Assembly (NCBI GenBank): GCA_964036275.1
Contig: CAXIWQ010000162.1
Coordinates: forward strand, 1-64,000
DNA from: Litoditis marina
Taxonomy: Eukaryota > Nematoda > Chromadorea > Rhabditida > Rhabditidae
Direction: 5' to 3'
Length of the DNA stretch: 64,000 nucleotides
The position numbers were made by a program, and so were the translations under genes. Shown here in pieces: positions 44,501 through 55,600 of this stretch. The notes beneath the pieces were generated by a model. It was not told the origin of the DNA and did no database searches. It saw only the letters and a list, made by a program, of their open reading frames with translations. The first letter of the stretch is position 1. Each line of letters starts with the position of its first letter.

Positions 44501-45501
44501 TACTTTTCAACAATAACTACGAACGGAGTAAATAGGGGAGTTGAAAAGCTGATTGAATTTTGATAATACCAAACCCCACGGTACCAGGAATAAGTCATTC
44601 GAAATTAAAAGTCATTAAAGTAAAAGTCATTTGAAAGTGAAAGTCATTAATCACTTTCTAGTCAGGATTGAAAAAGTACGAAATTTTCAAATTTTTATTT
44701 CTGATTCTCAACTGTTTCTGTAGTTAATGACTTTCACTTTCAAATGACTTTACTTAATGACTTTTAATTTTGAATGACTTATTCTGGTTGCCACCCCCAC
44801 AGCGACTTCTCATAAAAAGATAATGGACTAAAACCTGCTGACAGTTCTTACCACTAACTAACTAATTTCCCAGAAACTATCTTCCAATTCCAAAAAACTA
44901 ACATCGAAAATTAAAAGAAAGTCAGCCGGTTAACGTTAGGCACAGGTTTTTCATTGTGTGCAACAAGATTCTAACGTCTTTCAACATATTTGAACTGAAA
45001 CATACATGAAACATAAAAGAATCATCAAATAATAATGGAATTAGAAAGAAAACGAAATATTCGAGGAAGAATTTAAGTCTGATTGCCTGCCCGACACTAT
45101 TGATTGAGCCGGTCCTGGTCGTCTGCGTCTGCCTCGTTTGCATTAGAGCGCGCGAACTGACCGAACTCAGTTTCCACTTTCCTTTCAGTCCTCCTTTAAT
45201 TGACCTCAATCAGGTTCTGACTTGAAACGATATTGATTATGCATACCAGTAACTCGATCGTTAGACTTGTATTCGGTTGTATGTAGTATCGGTGGTTTCA
45301 TGATCTCATATGCTAGCTCACTACATGTAGTCTTGAAGTCGCTGATCGACGGTTGTTGAGTTGCTTTCTCTTCAAACTCATCTACTATTTGTCTCTATTT
45401 GGAGATGAATAAGTGCCTCCTTTGTGTGTTGTTGTATCTCAATGTAACCAATTTTATCGCAATGTATTTCGAAGTCCCGCACACAACATCTTTTACGTTA
45501 C
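41544..45501. other. Non-coding interior of BEL between gag parts (possible ~4-kb intron)
   Basis: AT-rich sequence between the gag N-terminal exon and the DUF1759 exon, with a possible donor at 45501 (g|gtaacg) and the acceptor at 41489. The phase across this junction does not match cleanly, so the splice is tentative. No terminal repeats were found that would mark another nested element. Embedded features are a fold-back element at 44.6 kb and a short plus-strand ORF at 43,147-43,227. Confidence 0.45.
44585..44787. mobile_element. Fold-back (MITE-like) element
   Basis: Inverted arms of about 70 bp (ccaggaataagtcattcgaa ... and its imperfect complement ending gaatgacttattctgg) around a ~65-bp loop. 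The arms contain repeated aaagtcatt words. No coding capacity. Confidence 0.75.
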
Positions 45502-45747
45502 CCTGCAAAGACTCAATATAATCAACAGCTGTTTCGTGTCGTTTCCTTAGGTTGTATAACTCGCTTCGAATGGTATCGTTGAAGTGTTCGATGTTAATTC
45601 GTTGATCCTCAATAAATTCATGAAATAACTCGGTTTCGTAATCGATTGAAATTCTATTTCTAAGAATTCCTGAAATTCCTGGAGTCTATTCGTTAATCGA
45701 TTTCTTGCGGTAGTAACTGAAGCCTTGAAGGCTCCCAAAGAAGACAT
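45502..45747 (-). pseudogene. gag: BEL gag, N-terminal exon with probable frameshift
   Basis: ATG 45747-45745 begins MSSLGAFKASVTTARNRL, which resembles the start of BEL/Pao Gag proteins. After about 33 codons the protein-like reading moves to another frame (acidic, with ELFHEFIEDQR and SELYNLRKRHETAVDY), pointing to a one-base indel near 45,650. A splice donor may follow at 45501. Gag-like reading in the second frame extends toward 45,420. Confidence 0.6.
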
Positions 45748-46530
45748 TGATAGCTCAATTCAATAATTCAAAACAACAATTAAATTTTTTAAAAATAAAT
45801 TTAATTTTTGAAAACCTATTTGGAAAGACACGCTGGAATAATATCTGAATTTTAGGCCGATATGACAGTGGTCTCCAAAATTTGAAATGAATTGGCTGCT
45901 GCGGAGGTGTGATACTCAGTCGTGCGTCATTCGGTGCGTGTTTGTGTGCGTGGGGCGTCTAATGTGCGTCGATGGGCAGCGCCTCGGCGTTTTTGTTCGA
46001 ATCGATAAATCTACGCAATGTAAGAACGGAATCGGAATTTGATAGTTGGAACGCATAAAAAGACATATTACCATGATGAAAGACATATTATAATGATAAA
46101 AGACAGTTTTAGTTACTTTACACACGTTGAACATGAAAATATAGATAACATATAACTTTTGCATCACATATTGGAGATTATATTATCGATGAGGAATTTC
46201 CAATAACACGTGATCGTCATTTGGGAATAGAATAGCTTATTTACTCTCTTGAAGCAGTTTTATTTTAATTCCAAAAACGATATAATAGAATGAAGCGTTT
46301 ATAATTGCCCACAACAAGTGACTTTAATTTTCTTCTCTGAAATGCTTCACTACAGTCGCTGTCTGATCGAATACACTTGCTCACTGATGTCTATTTTGAT
46401 ATAACACAGTCACTTCTTAGAGAGGGAGAGAAATTCGTTCGGAAAGAGTAAAAAACAGGAAAACTTGCTGACTTTGAATTGAAATCGTTATCGATGAGAA
46501 AGTAGATTAGAAGATCTCGAATTGTCTTAC

Positions 46531-47333
46531 CAGAGTCATTGAAACATGACAGTCGCTAAGAATCATTATGTGTATGACAGTCACTATATACTGTTTCAAA
46601 GAGTCATTTTTGAGAATGACAGTCACTAAATTTTGTGGAGAGCTCATAATGTCTCTCCGGAGTCATGTAAACATGACAGTCACTAAACTACTGCAGTAGC
46701 TGTCCTTCGTCTGGGTAAATACTATCGATTAGTGTACAATGTACTACTAGTTACTTGAAACCACACGGCGTATTCAACCGTAAGTATGAAGGGAATTTGT
46801 TTGGATAGTCCGGTACTATCCGTGTAGCATCCTATAGGCACCCTACAACCTAAGGTAAGATATTACATACTCAAGAGTGATATAATAACGAAATTTACGT
46901 CACATAACATAAAACATGTCTGGTTCGTAAGATGGTACAACTAGTGGGCTACATGCACAGGTTGTTGGGTTTTCAGTACAACAAATTAACTGTGAGGTTA
47001 TGACATTATGTCACTTCCTCGTTGGTGATCCGTCAAGATTGGTTTCGACTCTCTAGGATCGGGTGTTCTTATTCGATAAATTGGACTATTCATGGGTTTG
47101 GCGGTCCACATGTTCGATACCCAGGTTCGGCCAAAAATTAATCACTAAAATCAGAGTCATTGTACAAATGACAGTCACTATCGGTATGAAGTATAATAGA
47201 CAAGGGAGTCATTGTATAAATGACAGTCACTGAATGCTTAGTATAATAGATAAGGGAGTCATTGTATAAATGACAGTCACTGAATGCTTAGTATAATAGA
47301 TAAGGGAGTCATTGTATAAATGACAGTCACGGA
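46531..47333 (-). repeat. Eight repeated stem-loops in the BEL leader region
   Basis: The motif agtcat-(6-9 nt)-atgacagtc(a/g)c occurs near 46,533, 46,561, 46,601, 46,661, 47,155, 47,207, 47,257 and 47,308. The last three are exact ~50-bp tandem repeats. In each, agtcat/gtcat pairs with atgac, giving a short hairpin followed by a constant agtcact. They lie between the leader exons and gag. A role in RNA packaging or transcription factor binding (the word tgactc resembles an AP-1 half site) is speculation. Confidence 0.75.
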
Positions 47334-47336
47334 AGG

Positions 47337-48098
47337 CTGAAGGTATGGTAAGGTACAATCATATGTGTTCAATGTAAAATGAATTGATCGTTGGTTAATT
47401 TGCTTCCTATACAATAATTCTATTTCGAAGTTCGTTTACAGGAAAAAAAGAGTATAAGAAATGGCCAATGGTCTAATCGATCAGTGTACCATACATGTGA
47501 CTGGTCTGCTTATTTACTTAAACATATGAGATGTTAAAAAACTCGATTATCGATAGATCAACTTTATGATTGATGTGACTAGAATAACTTCGATAGCTGT
47601 TTAACTTGTATAACTCAAGCTACTCCTACACAAGGTGTTTGGTTCACTAGTAATCTGCCACCTTACAGCTCATCTCTGACCTGATGCGTTTCGCTTAAGT
47701 GTATGATAGGGTTACTTATGGTTAAAGGGATGTTGTAACACTTAATTCTCATCGATTTCGATTCCGAGTAACACACCTGTACTCGCTCATTATTATAAGT
47801 TCAATGTTCATAGTCACAACCTTCTATTTCATTATCAATGGTATATACTTAAAAGAAAACACATCTAACGTAGTAGTGGATGCACTCCATCACTGGTGCA
47901 CCTGTGAGGAAGTCACAATAACATATTGGAAACCTTGTTTGCCCGTACACACTATGAACGGTGTACGTAACAGATATAGAACAACCAATAAACCATGCGC
48001 CACTTTGTTGTACGTACACACTCTCAACGGTGTACATACAAAAGTAGATAATAGGAACAATCAACAAAGCCAACCACAAATTGACTAAACTATCTTAC
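47337..48098. other. BEL leader sequence without a recognised gene
   Basis: Contains two copies of gtacacactatgaacggtgt-like sequence (about 47,945 and 48,013). Each has the inverted repeat gtacac/gtgtac. Overlapping short frames on both strands here have no motif. Confidence 0.45.
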
Positions 48099-48242
48099 CA
48101 TGTTGGTTTCCTCCTCCTTCTTCTCCTCGACGATAGTCTTCCGTCGTTTCTTGTCCTCCTTTCTATCCGACGAAGTTTGGTCTGCTGCTGCCCGTTTGCT
48201 CTTCGTGTCTCTTTCCTTCTTGTTGTTCTCCTTTGACGATCG
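48099..48242 (-). CDS. BEL leader exon 2, highly charged
   Basis: 144 nt bounded by the acceptor aaatgcag and the donor atg|gtaagatag, open in the phase left by the upstream exon. It encodes a Lys/Arg/Glu-rich peptide (for example KEDKKRRKTIVEEKKEEE), like a nuclear-localising or coiled segment. An ATG at 48248 would also allow an independent start. No homologue is known to me. The downstream partner exon is not identified; candidates are gag or the third ORF. Confidence 0.5.
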
Positions 48243-48585
48243 CTGCATTTTTTATGAATATGGTTCGATATAGGTAATTATATTCTTAAAAAGTTCACTT
48301 TACATCGCTCAAAATGTATCCCATTAATCTTAGCTTGGGCTATGCGTTCGCTATCGTTTTTTCTTCTTCCTCATCGATCCTTACTACAGTGGACCAGTAT
48401 TTATCAAATGTTATGCTCGTGAAGTTAGGTCCAGTCTAGATCGATCATTATAATATCTCGATCAAATAAAATGTTTCGGTTAGTGTATGATACAGAAGAC
48501 ATCATTTGACACTACGGTACCTCCCGTACATTTGATCGGAGTATTATAAACAAGAAACTTAATAGAAGATGAACTAATCAACTAC

Positions 48586-48747
48586 CTTATTCGATGATTT
48601 GTTGTCACGGTCCATATAGTTCATGATTTTATCAACGGGAGACGAACTGGATGAAGAGTTTGTCTCGTTCTTCTTCACGTCAGCTGTAGTACCAGACTTC
48701 TTGGGTATGGTGAACCCTCCGAAGAGTTTCGCAACGTTATTGTCCAT
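48586..48747 (-). CDS. BEL leader exon 1, small ORF
   Basis: 54 codons from ATG 48747 (MDNNVAKLFGGFTIPKKSG...) to a good donor (aag|gtagtt), where an unspliced reading would stop three codons later. Ser/Asn/Lys-rich. Joining to 48,242 keeps the frame. It lies about 720 nt downstream of the primer site, so it would be the first ORF on the element RNA. Function unknown. Confidence 0.55.
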
Positions 48748-49467
48748 CTTTATTACCTGTAAACAGGGAATGTCGGTAAATCGATAACAGTTCGATCGTA
48801 CGCGTAGATATATGACATACGTATATAGAATAATTGAAGAATTCGCACAAGTTCAATGATAACTGGAGAGTATGACGTAATATAGGCAATGATTGGTCGT
48901 TGATCAGTTGACTGTTGGTCGTTCGGAATTATCGATTTGTATTCAACAGTCAGCTGACCTTATAATTTGTGGGAGTAAACAAGAAGGTATAATAGCAGTA
49001 TGGGTGTCAACAAAAAATCGTAAACAAGCGGGTATAAGTTAGATAATATATAATATGGGAGTCACTCGACTACTACTTTCCTAAGTATCGAAAATGTTGG
49101 GAGTTATGGAAGTTCCATATACCTAGTGAAGAACTTATGAACTGAAATCGGGATGAGATAATCGAAGTGGTTATTTGTTTCCAATCGGAGAGTTAGAGAG
49201 GGAGGGTTGGCCTCTTGTTATTGTGGTCGCATGTGCGCGCCCTTTTCGTTGATCATTGATCCCTTCGAAAAAATGTAAACACCCGTCGACCAGCTGATCG
49301 GTCTATAACAAGATATCTCGAAAAAGAAAACTAAATGACACTATATGGTTATGAACAGAGTATGGGGAGATATAGGTATTCGGTTTGTTGCTTCAATATT
49401 CGACTAACATAGGATTGTAGCAGAAACATACCAGTCGTTAAATTCGTTAATTGAGTAATCGGACCGT

Positions 49468-49485
49468 TTCCCGGCCGATGCACCA
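49468..49485 (-). promoter_or_regulatory. Primer-binding site for tRNA-Gly
   Basis: The plus strand reads ttcccggccgatgcacca, which is the 3' end of animal tRNA-Gly(GCC) including CCA. On the element RNA this is an 18-nt complement, 3 nt from the LTR end. It fixes the orientation of the element as minus strand. Confidence 0.93.
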
Positions 49486-49488
49486 TTT

Positions 49489-50428
49489 TGTATCGCCTAA
49501 CATCCCATAAAATAAGGAAAGGTGGTTCAGTGGTGGAAATGGTAGGCAATACAATACATGAGACTGTACGTTTCTTCATTGACAAGGGTCAGATCTGTAT
49601 GTGTGACATCCAAAGTAGCCGACACAAGGGTGTCAACCATAGCCAAGGGAGATATTGTAAAGAGATGTCCAAACAGTAAAGGTCAGACCAAAAATCGTGA
49701 CCAGTTTGTTGTATCACAGCTGTCAAGACCGCAGTTTCGGAGATAATACACGACTACTACACACGACTTACTATGGCGTGTGCAGTTATATGAACATGGG
49801 AATATAGAACACGAACACTGGTTTAACAACAACAATTTTATATCAACAAAGGTCATAACATGACAAATAGAGAAGATACCCAAGGGGGTCAACAAGATGT
49901 TCAGTGAAGAACAAGAACACAACAACAAAAACATAGGAGAAACATGTGAATGCAAAGTTGTATTCTGTGTGCCGTCTACTGAATGAACGTACTGCCTGTA
50001 GTAGTCTCACGGGTAGAATTTGTACTCTCATTTCGTTTCGCTAAGTATTTCGTTCATTCGGTCAGAAAATACATATTATTTGGTGATATGAACTTCCTTT
50101 TCTCGATATAAACTAACTTCTAGCTGGCTGTTAGGGTTCGTTAAACGAATGTTATTGATCGGTCACTCGGTAATGAAAACGTAACATCAAGGATAAGTAT
50201 CTAAGTAAAAACGAACCGGGTTTTTAGGCCAGTGAAATCATAATACAAAAAACCACCCGTCCAGCTATTTTGGAAGTTACGAAAAGGAAGTTTTTCATCT
50301 CGCCACGAATGCACCGTAGTTCCAAATACATTACGCTACTCGTTATCGTAGTTTCGGTTATCATTGGAGCGCGATAATTGGTAATCCTTTAATTTTTAAT
50401 TAGGTGAGCTTGTTTTGTCGCCGCGACA
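49489..50428 (-). repeat. BEL 5' LTR (940 bp)
   Basis: Carries the promoter end for minus-strand transcription. It has the same sequence as 30014-30953 and is followed outside by the target duplication CAGAC (50429-50433). Confidence 0.95.
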
Positions 50429-50433
50429 CAGAC

Positions 50434-51450
50434 CATACATAACGCAACCACTATTGTATTTGTGTACACAGACGGGGTACTTAACATGAAGAAATGAGAA
50501 CCACTCAACATCTAAACTATAATGAAAACAATAAATTAACGCAATAGTAATAAGGTTTCAGATAGAAGAGCATAGGTAATAGAAAAATTCTCCCTCTACA
50601 GAAAAGTAAATAGTTAAAGGTCCCCTTAGGCCTGAGGTGATTACCCAATGAACTCACAACATTTAAAAAAGTTATAAGTCACGTGTGCGCTTCTGCCCCA
50701 GTTATAGGAAAAAAATGAAGATCTTCCGATCAAATAACTGGAGTATCGCATCTGTGGCCCAAATTGAAAGTAGCATTGATAATTGATGTTTGGAAAAAAA
50801 TATTAGTCTGAGATCAAAGTGAACGCACCATACTTATGCTTTCCTCTAACATATTTGCCGCCAGCACCGAGCATCAGCCACCAGCCATACCGATATCACG
50901 AAGAATTGCGGATATCTGGAACAAAAATGCAGTTAACCTTAACCTTTTCAGTGGGAACAAAATATCTCGTTGGTCTATTGGGTAAGCAGCATGTAAAAGT
51001 ATCTCAAAACTACAGAAAAACATATCCACCAAACGTAGGCTAGTCTTTTAAAATTTAAATCATCCCTTTCTCTTAAGGCTTCGTTCATACTTTTGCAGTT
51101 GCAGCTAGATGCAGCGTGAATCTTGTCGAAAAAACGCGTATGGCTTCGTTCATACTTTTTGCAGTTGCAGCTAGATGCAGCGTAAATGATTTAAGCTGAC
51201 TGCAGCGTAAATTACAGTATTGACATGATCCTACTGCACTTCATGTACAATATATTTACCTTTTATGGAGAAGTGATACGTGAAACTACTATGGAAACGT
51301 GAAACTACCCTAATTCCAACAATAGTCGTACTTTGCTAAAAACTTAATGTCGCCTCACATGCTGAAGCTGAAGCCTTAACATTCAATAATTACAAACTGA
51401 GAAAACAATCGAATCAAACTATCAAACTATTGAATACGAATCTTATATAA
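50434..51450. other. Non-coding sequence with a short tandem duplication
   Basis: No gene recognised. At 51,078-51,120 and 51,142-51,185 the block cttcgttcatactttt plus gcagttgcagctagatgcag is repeated with a period of about 65 bp. A 74-codon frame at 50,819-51,043 has no motif. Confidence 0.5.
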
Positions 51451-51704
51451 GGTACTCAGCAGTCGCATGTCCTAGGTACATGAACGGGACGTCCCATGTC
51501 CCGATACCGTCCCGGGGCGGTACCAAGAATTACGGTTGAATTGGAGCAGATTTGCATAAAGGATGACAAAAAATCGCCTCGATCCTGACTTTTATATGCA
51601 AATATGCTCCATTTCTACCGTAATTATTAATACCTTCCCGGGACAATACCGGGAAATGGGACGTCCCGTTCTTGTACCTGGGACATACAGTCGCCTGAGT
51701 ACTA
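51451..51704. mobile_element. Fold-back (MITE-like) element
   Basis: About 254 bp with inverted arms of ~110 bp: ggtactcagcagtcgcatgt ... and its imperfect complement ending acatacagtcgcctgagtac. The arms contain gaacgggacgtccca in both orientations, so the whole element folds into one hairpin with a short loop near 51,580. No coding capacity. Confidence 0.85.
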
Positions 51705-51969
51705 TTGACTATTAGACAAAACAAGAGTTTATTTTAAGATGTTTATGGTTTTGTTTTGTATCAAAAAAACCTGATTTTTCTCCTGACAACAAAACCCTTT
51801 CTCGAACCACTAGCAAAACAGGGGTCTGAGATATTTTGAAGACAGTAGTTTCTAAAAGATACAATAGCCAATAATGAGAAATACATGAACTTCTATAAAA
51901 TATAGATTATATAGAAACAAGAACTAGCAAAACAAGAAATACCTTCAAAATCGCGAAAGAAAGTCCTAC

Positions 51970-52057
51970 CTCCTATAGAATCTCTTGACCACCATCTGTG
52001 GAATCCATTGAGTGGTTGGCTGGTAGCTTCCCTTGCAGCCTGGTGACGACCTGACAT
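51970..52057 (-). CDS. Possible first exon of an unknown minus-strand gene
   Basis: 88 nt from ATG 52057 to the donor aggag|gtagg. It encodes about 29 hydrophilic residues beginning MSGRHQAAREATSQ. The segment around the donor resembles 28,899-28,926. No following exon was identified; the BEL insertion lies downstream on this strand. Low confidence. Confidence 0.25.
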
Positions 52058-52549
52058 GTAACATTTAAATCACACTATAGCAAAAAGAAAAAAATACATA
52101 AGAGAATGAAATACTAGTTATTCTGTCGTTACGTATGTATGTGTCAACTAATGTGAAAATGTGAATACTTAACAGCGATAACCCCATATATTAGATGTAC
52201 ATAGCTATACAACATTAAAAGGTGAGACAACCACACGTTGTTGTTGGCCTGCCGTCAAGCGGTGCAAGCTCACACAAAAATTATGCTTTTCACAGAGATT
52301 GAACCTCATTTGACTGCCTAAATCTGAACAAACGAATAACTAAAGAAACTATGGCATTCCCTTCTTCTTCTCAAATTGAAAAATTAACCTAGAAATCAAA
52401 TAATTATACGTATTCCTATTAAATCCACTTCCCTTTTTGAGATTGATCACGGTACTGAAGTTTTGAAGAGCGAATCATACGAAAAATAGAGGCAGAAACT
52501 AATTAAAATATTAATATAAACAAAATTACAGAGAAAAAATATGACGCCG
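52058..52549. other. AT-rich non-coding stretch
   Basis: No motif, exon or repeat recognised. Confidence 0.4.
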
Positions 52550-52683
52550 CATTTCCAACGCGGTCGTCTAACAACGCGAATACCCCAGTAAACGCCGTGC
52601 ACGTTTGACGTTTGGGCGCGTTTGGAACATTTCGCCCATGGCATGCCGAACTTTTCAGGCATGCCGTGGGCGGCGAGGACTCT
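52550..52683. repeat. GC-rich inverted-repeat segment at left edge of satellite 2 array B
   Basis: Contains the hairpin gcccatggcatgccgaac / ggcatgccgtgggc around 52,634-52,671. It shares the gcccatgg and ggcatgcc words with 27,185-27,320 at the inner edge of array A. Sequence between 52,550 and 52,630 is GC-rich and non-repetitive. Confidence 0.6.
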
Positions 52684-55600
52684 GAGAAGAGGTTTGTATA
52701 ATGATTATACAACACCTTCTGTACCTATTCGGAACGAGAAGAGGTTTGTATAATTATTATACAACACCTTCTGAAACAGTTCGGAACGAGAAGAGGTTTG
52801 TATAATGATTATACAACACCTTCTGAAACAGTTCGGAACGAGAAGAGGTTTGTATAATTATTATACAACACCTTCTGAAACAGTTCGGAACGAGAAGAGG
52901 TTTGTATAATGATTATACAACACCTTCTGTACCTATTCGGAACGAGAAGAGGTTTGTATAATTATTATACAACACCTTCTGAAACAGTTCGGAACGAGAA
53001 GAGGTTTGTATAATGATTATACAACACCTTCTGAAACAGTTCGGAACGAGAAGAGGTTTGTATAATTATTATACAACACCTTCTGAAACAGTTCGGAACG
53101 AGAAGAGGTTTGTATAATGATTATACAACACCTTCTGTACCTATTCGGAACGAGAAGAGGTTTGTATAATTATTATACAACACCTTCTGAAACAGTTGGG
53201 AGGGAAAAGAGGTTTGTATAATGATTATACAACACCTTCTGTACCTATTCGAAACGAGAAGAGGTTTGTATAATGATTATACAACACCTTCTGAAACAGT
53301 TGGGAGGGAAAAGAGGTTTGTATAATGATTATACAACACCTTCTGAAACAGTTCGGAACGAGGAGGTTTGTATAATGATTATACAACACCTTCTGAAACA
53401 GTTGGGAGGGAAAAGAGGTTTGTATAATGATTATACAACACCTTCTGAAACAAACAGTTCGGAACGAGAAGAGGTTTGTAGAATGATTACACAACACCTT
53501 CTGTACCTATTCGGAACGAGAAGAGGTTTGTATAATGATTATACAACACCTTCTGTACCTATTCGGAACGAGAAGAGGTTTGTATAATGATTATACAACA
53601 CCTTCTAAAACAGTTCGGAACGAGAAGAGGTTTGTATAATGATTATACAACATCTTTTGAAACAGTTCGGAACGAGAAGAGGTTTGTATAATGATTATAC
53701 AACACCTTCTGAAACAGTTCAGAACGAGAAGAGGTTTGTATAATGATTATATAACACCTTCTGAAACAGTTCGGAACGAGAAGAGGTTTGTATAATGATT
53801 ATACAACACCTTCTGAAACAGTTCAGAACGAGAAGAGGTTTGTATAATGATTATACAACACCTTCTGAAACAGTTCGGAACGAGAAGAGGTTTGTATAAT
53901 GATTATACAACACCTTCTGCACCTATTCGGAACGAGAAGAGGTTTGTATAATGATTCAACAACACCTTCTGAAACAGTTCGGAACGAGAAGAGGTTTGTA
54001 TAATGATTATACAACACCTTCTGCACCTATTCGGAACGAGAAGAGGTTTGTATAATGATTATACAACACCTTCTGAAACAGTTCGGAACGAGAAGAGGTT
54101 TGTATAATGATTACACAACACCTTCTGAAACAGTTCGGAACGAGAAGAGGTTTGTATAATGATTATACAACATCTTCTGTACCTATTCGGAACGAGAAGA
54201 GGTTTGTATAATGATTATACAACACCTTCTAAAACAGTTCGGAACGAGAAGAGGTTTGTATAATGATTATACAACATCTTTTGAAACAGTTCGGAACGAG
54301 AAGAGGTTTGTATAATGATTATACAACACCTTCTGAAACAGTTCAGAACGAGAAGAGGTTTGTATAATGATTATACAACACCTTCTGAAACAGTTCGGAA
54401 CGAGAAGAGGTTTGTATAATGATTATACAACACCTTCTGAAACAGTTCAGAACGAGAAGAGGTTTGTATAATGATTATACAACACTTTCTGAAACAGTTC
54501 GGAACGAGAAGAGGTTTGTATAATGATTATACAACACCTTCTGCACCTATTCGGAACGAGAAGAGGTTTGTATAATGATTATACAACACCTTCTGCACCT
54601 ATTCGGAACGAGAAGAGGTTTGTATAATGATTATACAACACCTTCTGAAACAGTTCGGAACGAGAAGAGGGTTGTATAATGATTATACAACACTTTCTGA
54701 AACAGTTCGGAACGAGAAGAGGTTTGTATAATGATTATACAACACCTTCTGCACCTATTCGGAACGAGAAGAGGTTTGTATAATGATTATACAACACCTT
54801 CTGCACCTATTCGGAACGAGAAGAGGTTTGTATAATGATTATACAACACCTTCTGAAACAGTTCGGAACGAGAAGAGGTTTGTATAATGATTACACAACA
54901 CCTTCTGAAACAGTTCGGAACGAGAAGAGGTTTGTATAATGATTATACAACATCTTCTGTACCTATTCGGAACGAGAAGAGGTTTGTATAATGATTATAC
55001 AACACCTTCTGTACCTATTCGGAACGAGAAGAGGTTTGTATAATGATTATACAACACCTTCTAAAACAGTTCGGAACGAGAAGAGGTTTGTATAATGATC
55101 ATACAACATCTTTTGAAACAGTTCGGAACGAGAAGAGATTTGTATAATGATTATACAACACCTTCTGAAACAGTTCGGAACGAGAAGAGGTTTGTATAAT
55201 GATCATACAACATCTTTTGAAACAGTTCGGAACGAGAAGAGGTTTGTATAATGATTATACAACACCTTCTGAAACAGTTCGGAACGAGAAGAGGTTTGTA
55301 TAATGATTATACAACACCTTCTGCACCTATTCGGAACGAGAAGAGGTTTGTATAATGATTATACAACACCTTCTGAAACAGTTCGGAACGAGAAGAGGTT
55401 TGTATAACGATTACACAACACCTTCTGAAACAGTTCGGAACGAGAAGAGGTTTGTATAATGATTATACAACATTTTCTGTACCTATTCGAAACGAGAAGA
55501 GGTTTGTATAATGATTATACAACACCTTCTGTACCTATTCGGAACGAGAAGAGGTTTGTATAATGATTATACAACACCTTCTAAAACAGTTCGGAACGAG

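Larger units (their letters stand above)
30014..50428 (-). mobile_element. Giant BEL/Pao LTR retrotransposon
   Basis: The element is bounded by two direct 940-bp LTRs that begin TG and end CA. It is flanked by the 5-bp target-site duplication CAGAC at 30009-30013 and 50429-50433. On the minus strand the order is LTR, tRNA-Gly primer site, leader exons, stem-loop region, gag, pol (protease, reverse transcriptase, RNase H, integrase), a third ORF, purine-rich tract and LTR. The domain order is that of BEL/Pao. Length is 20.4 kb, or about 17.4 kb without the nested Gypsy insertion; typical BEL elements are 5-9 kb. The identical LTRs indicate a recent insertion. This copy is not intact: gag is split and pol has an in-frame stop. 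Confidence 0.95.
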
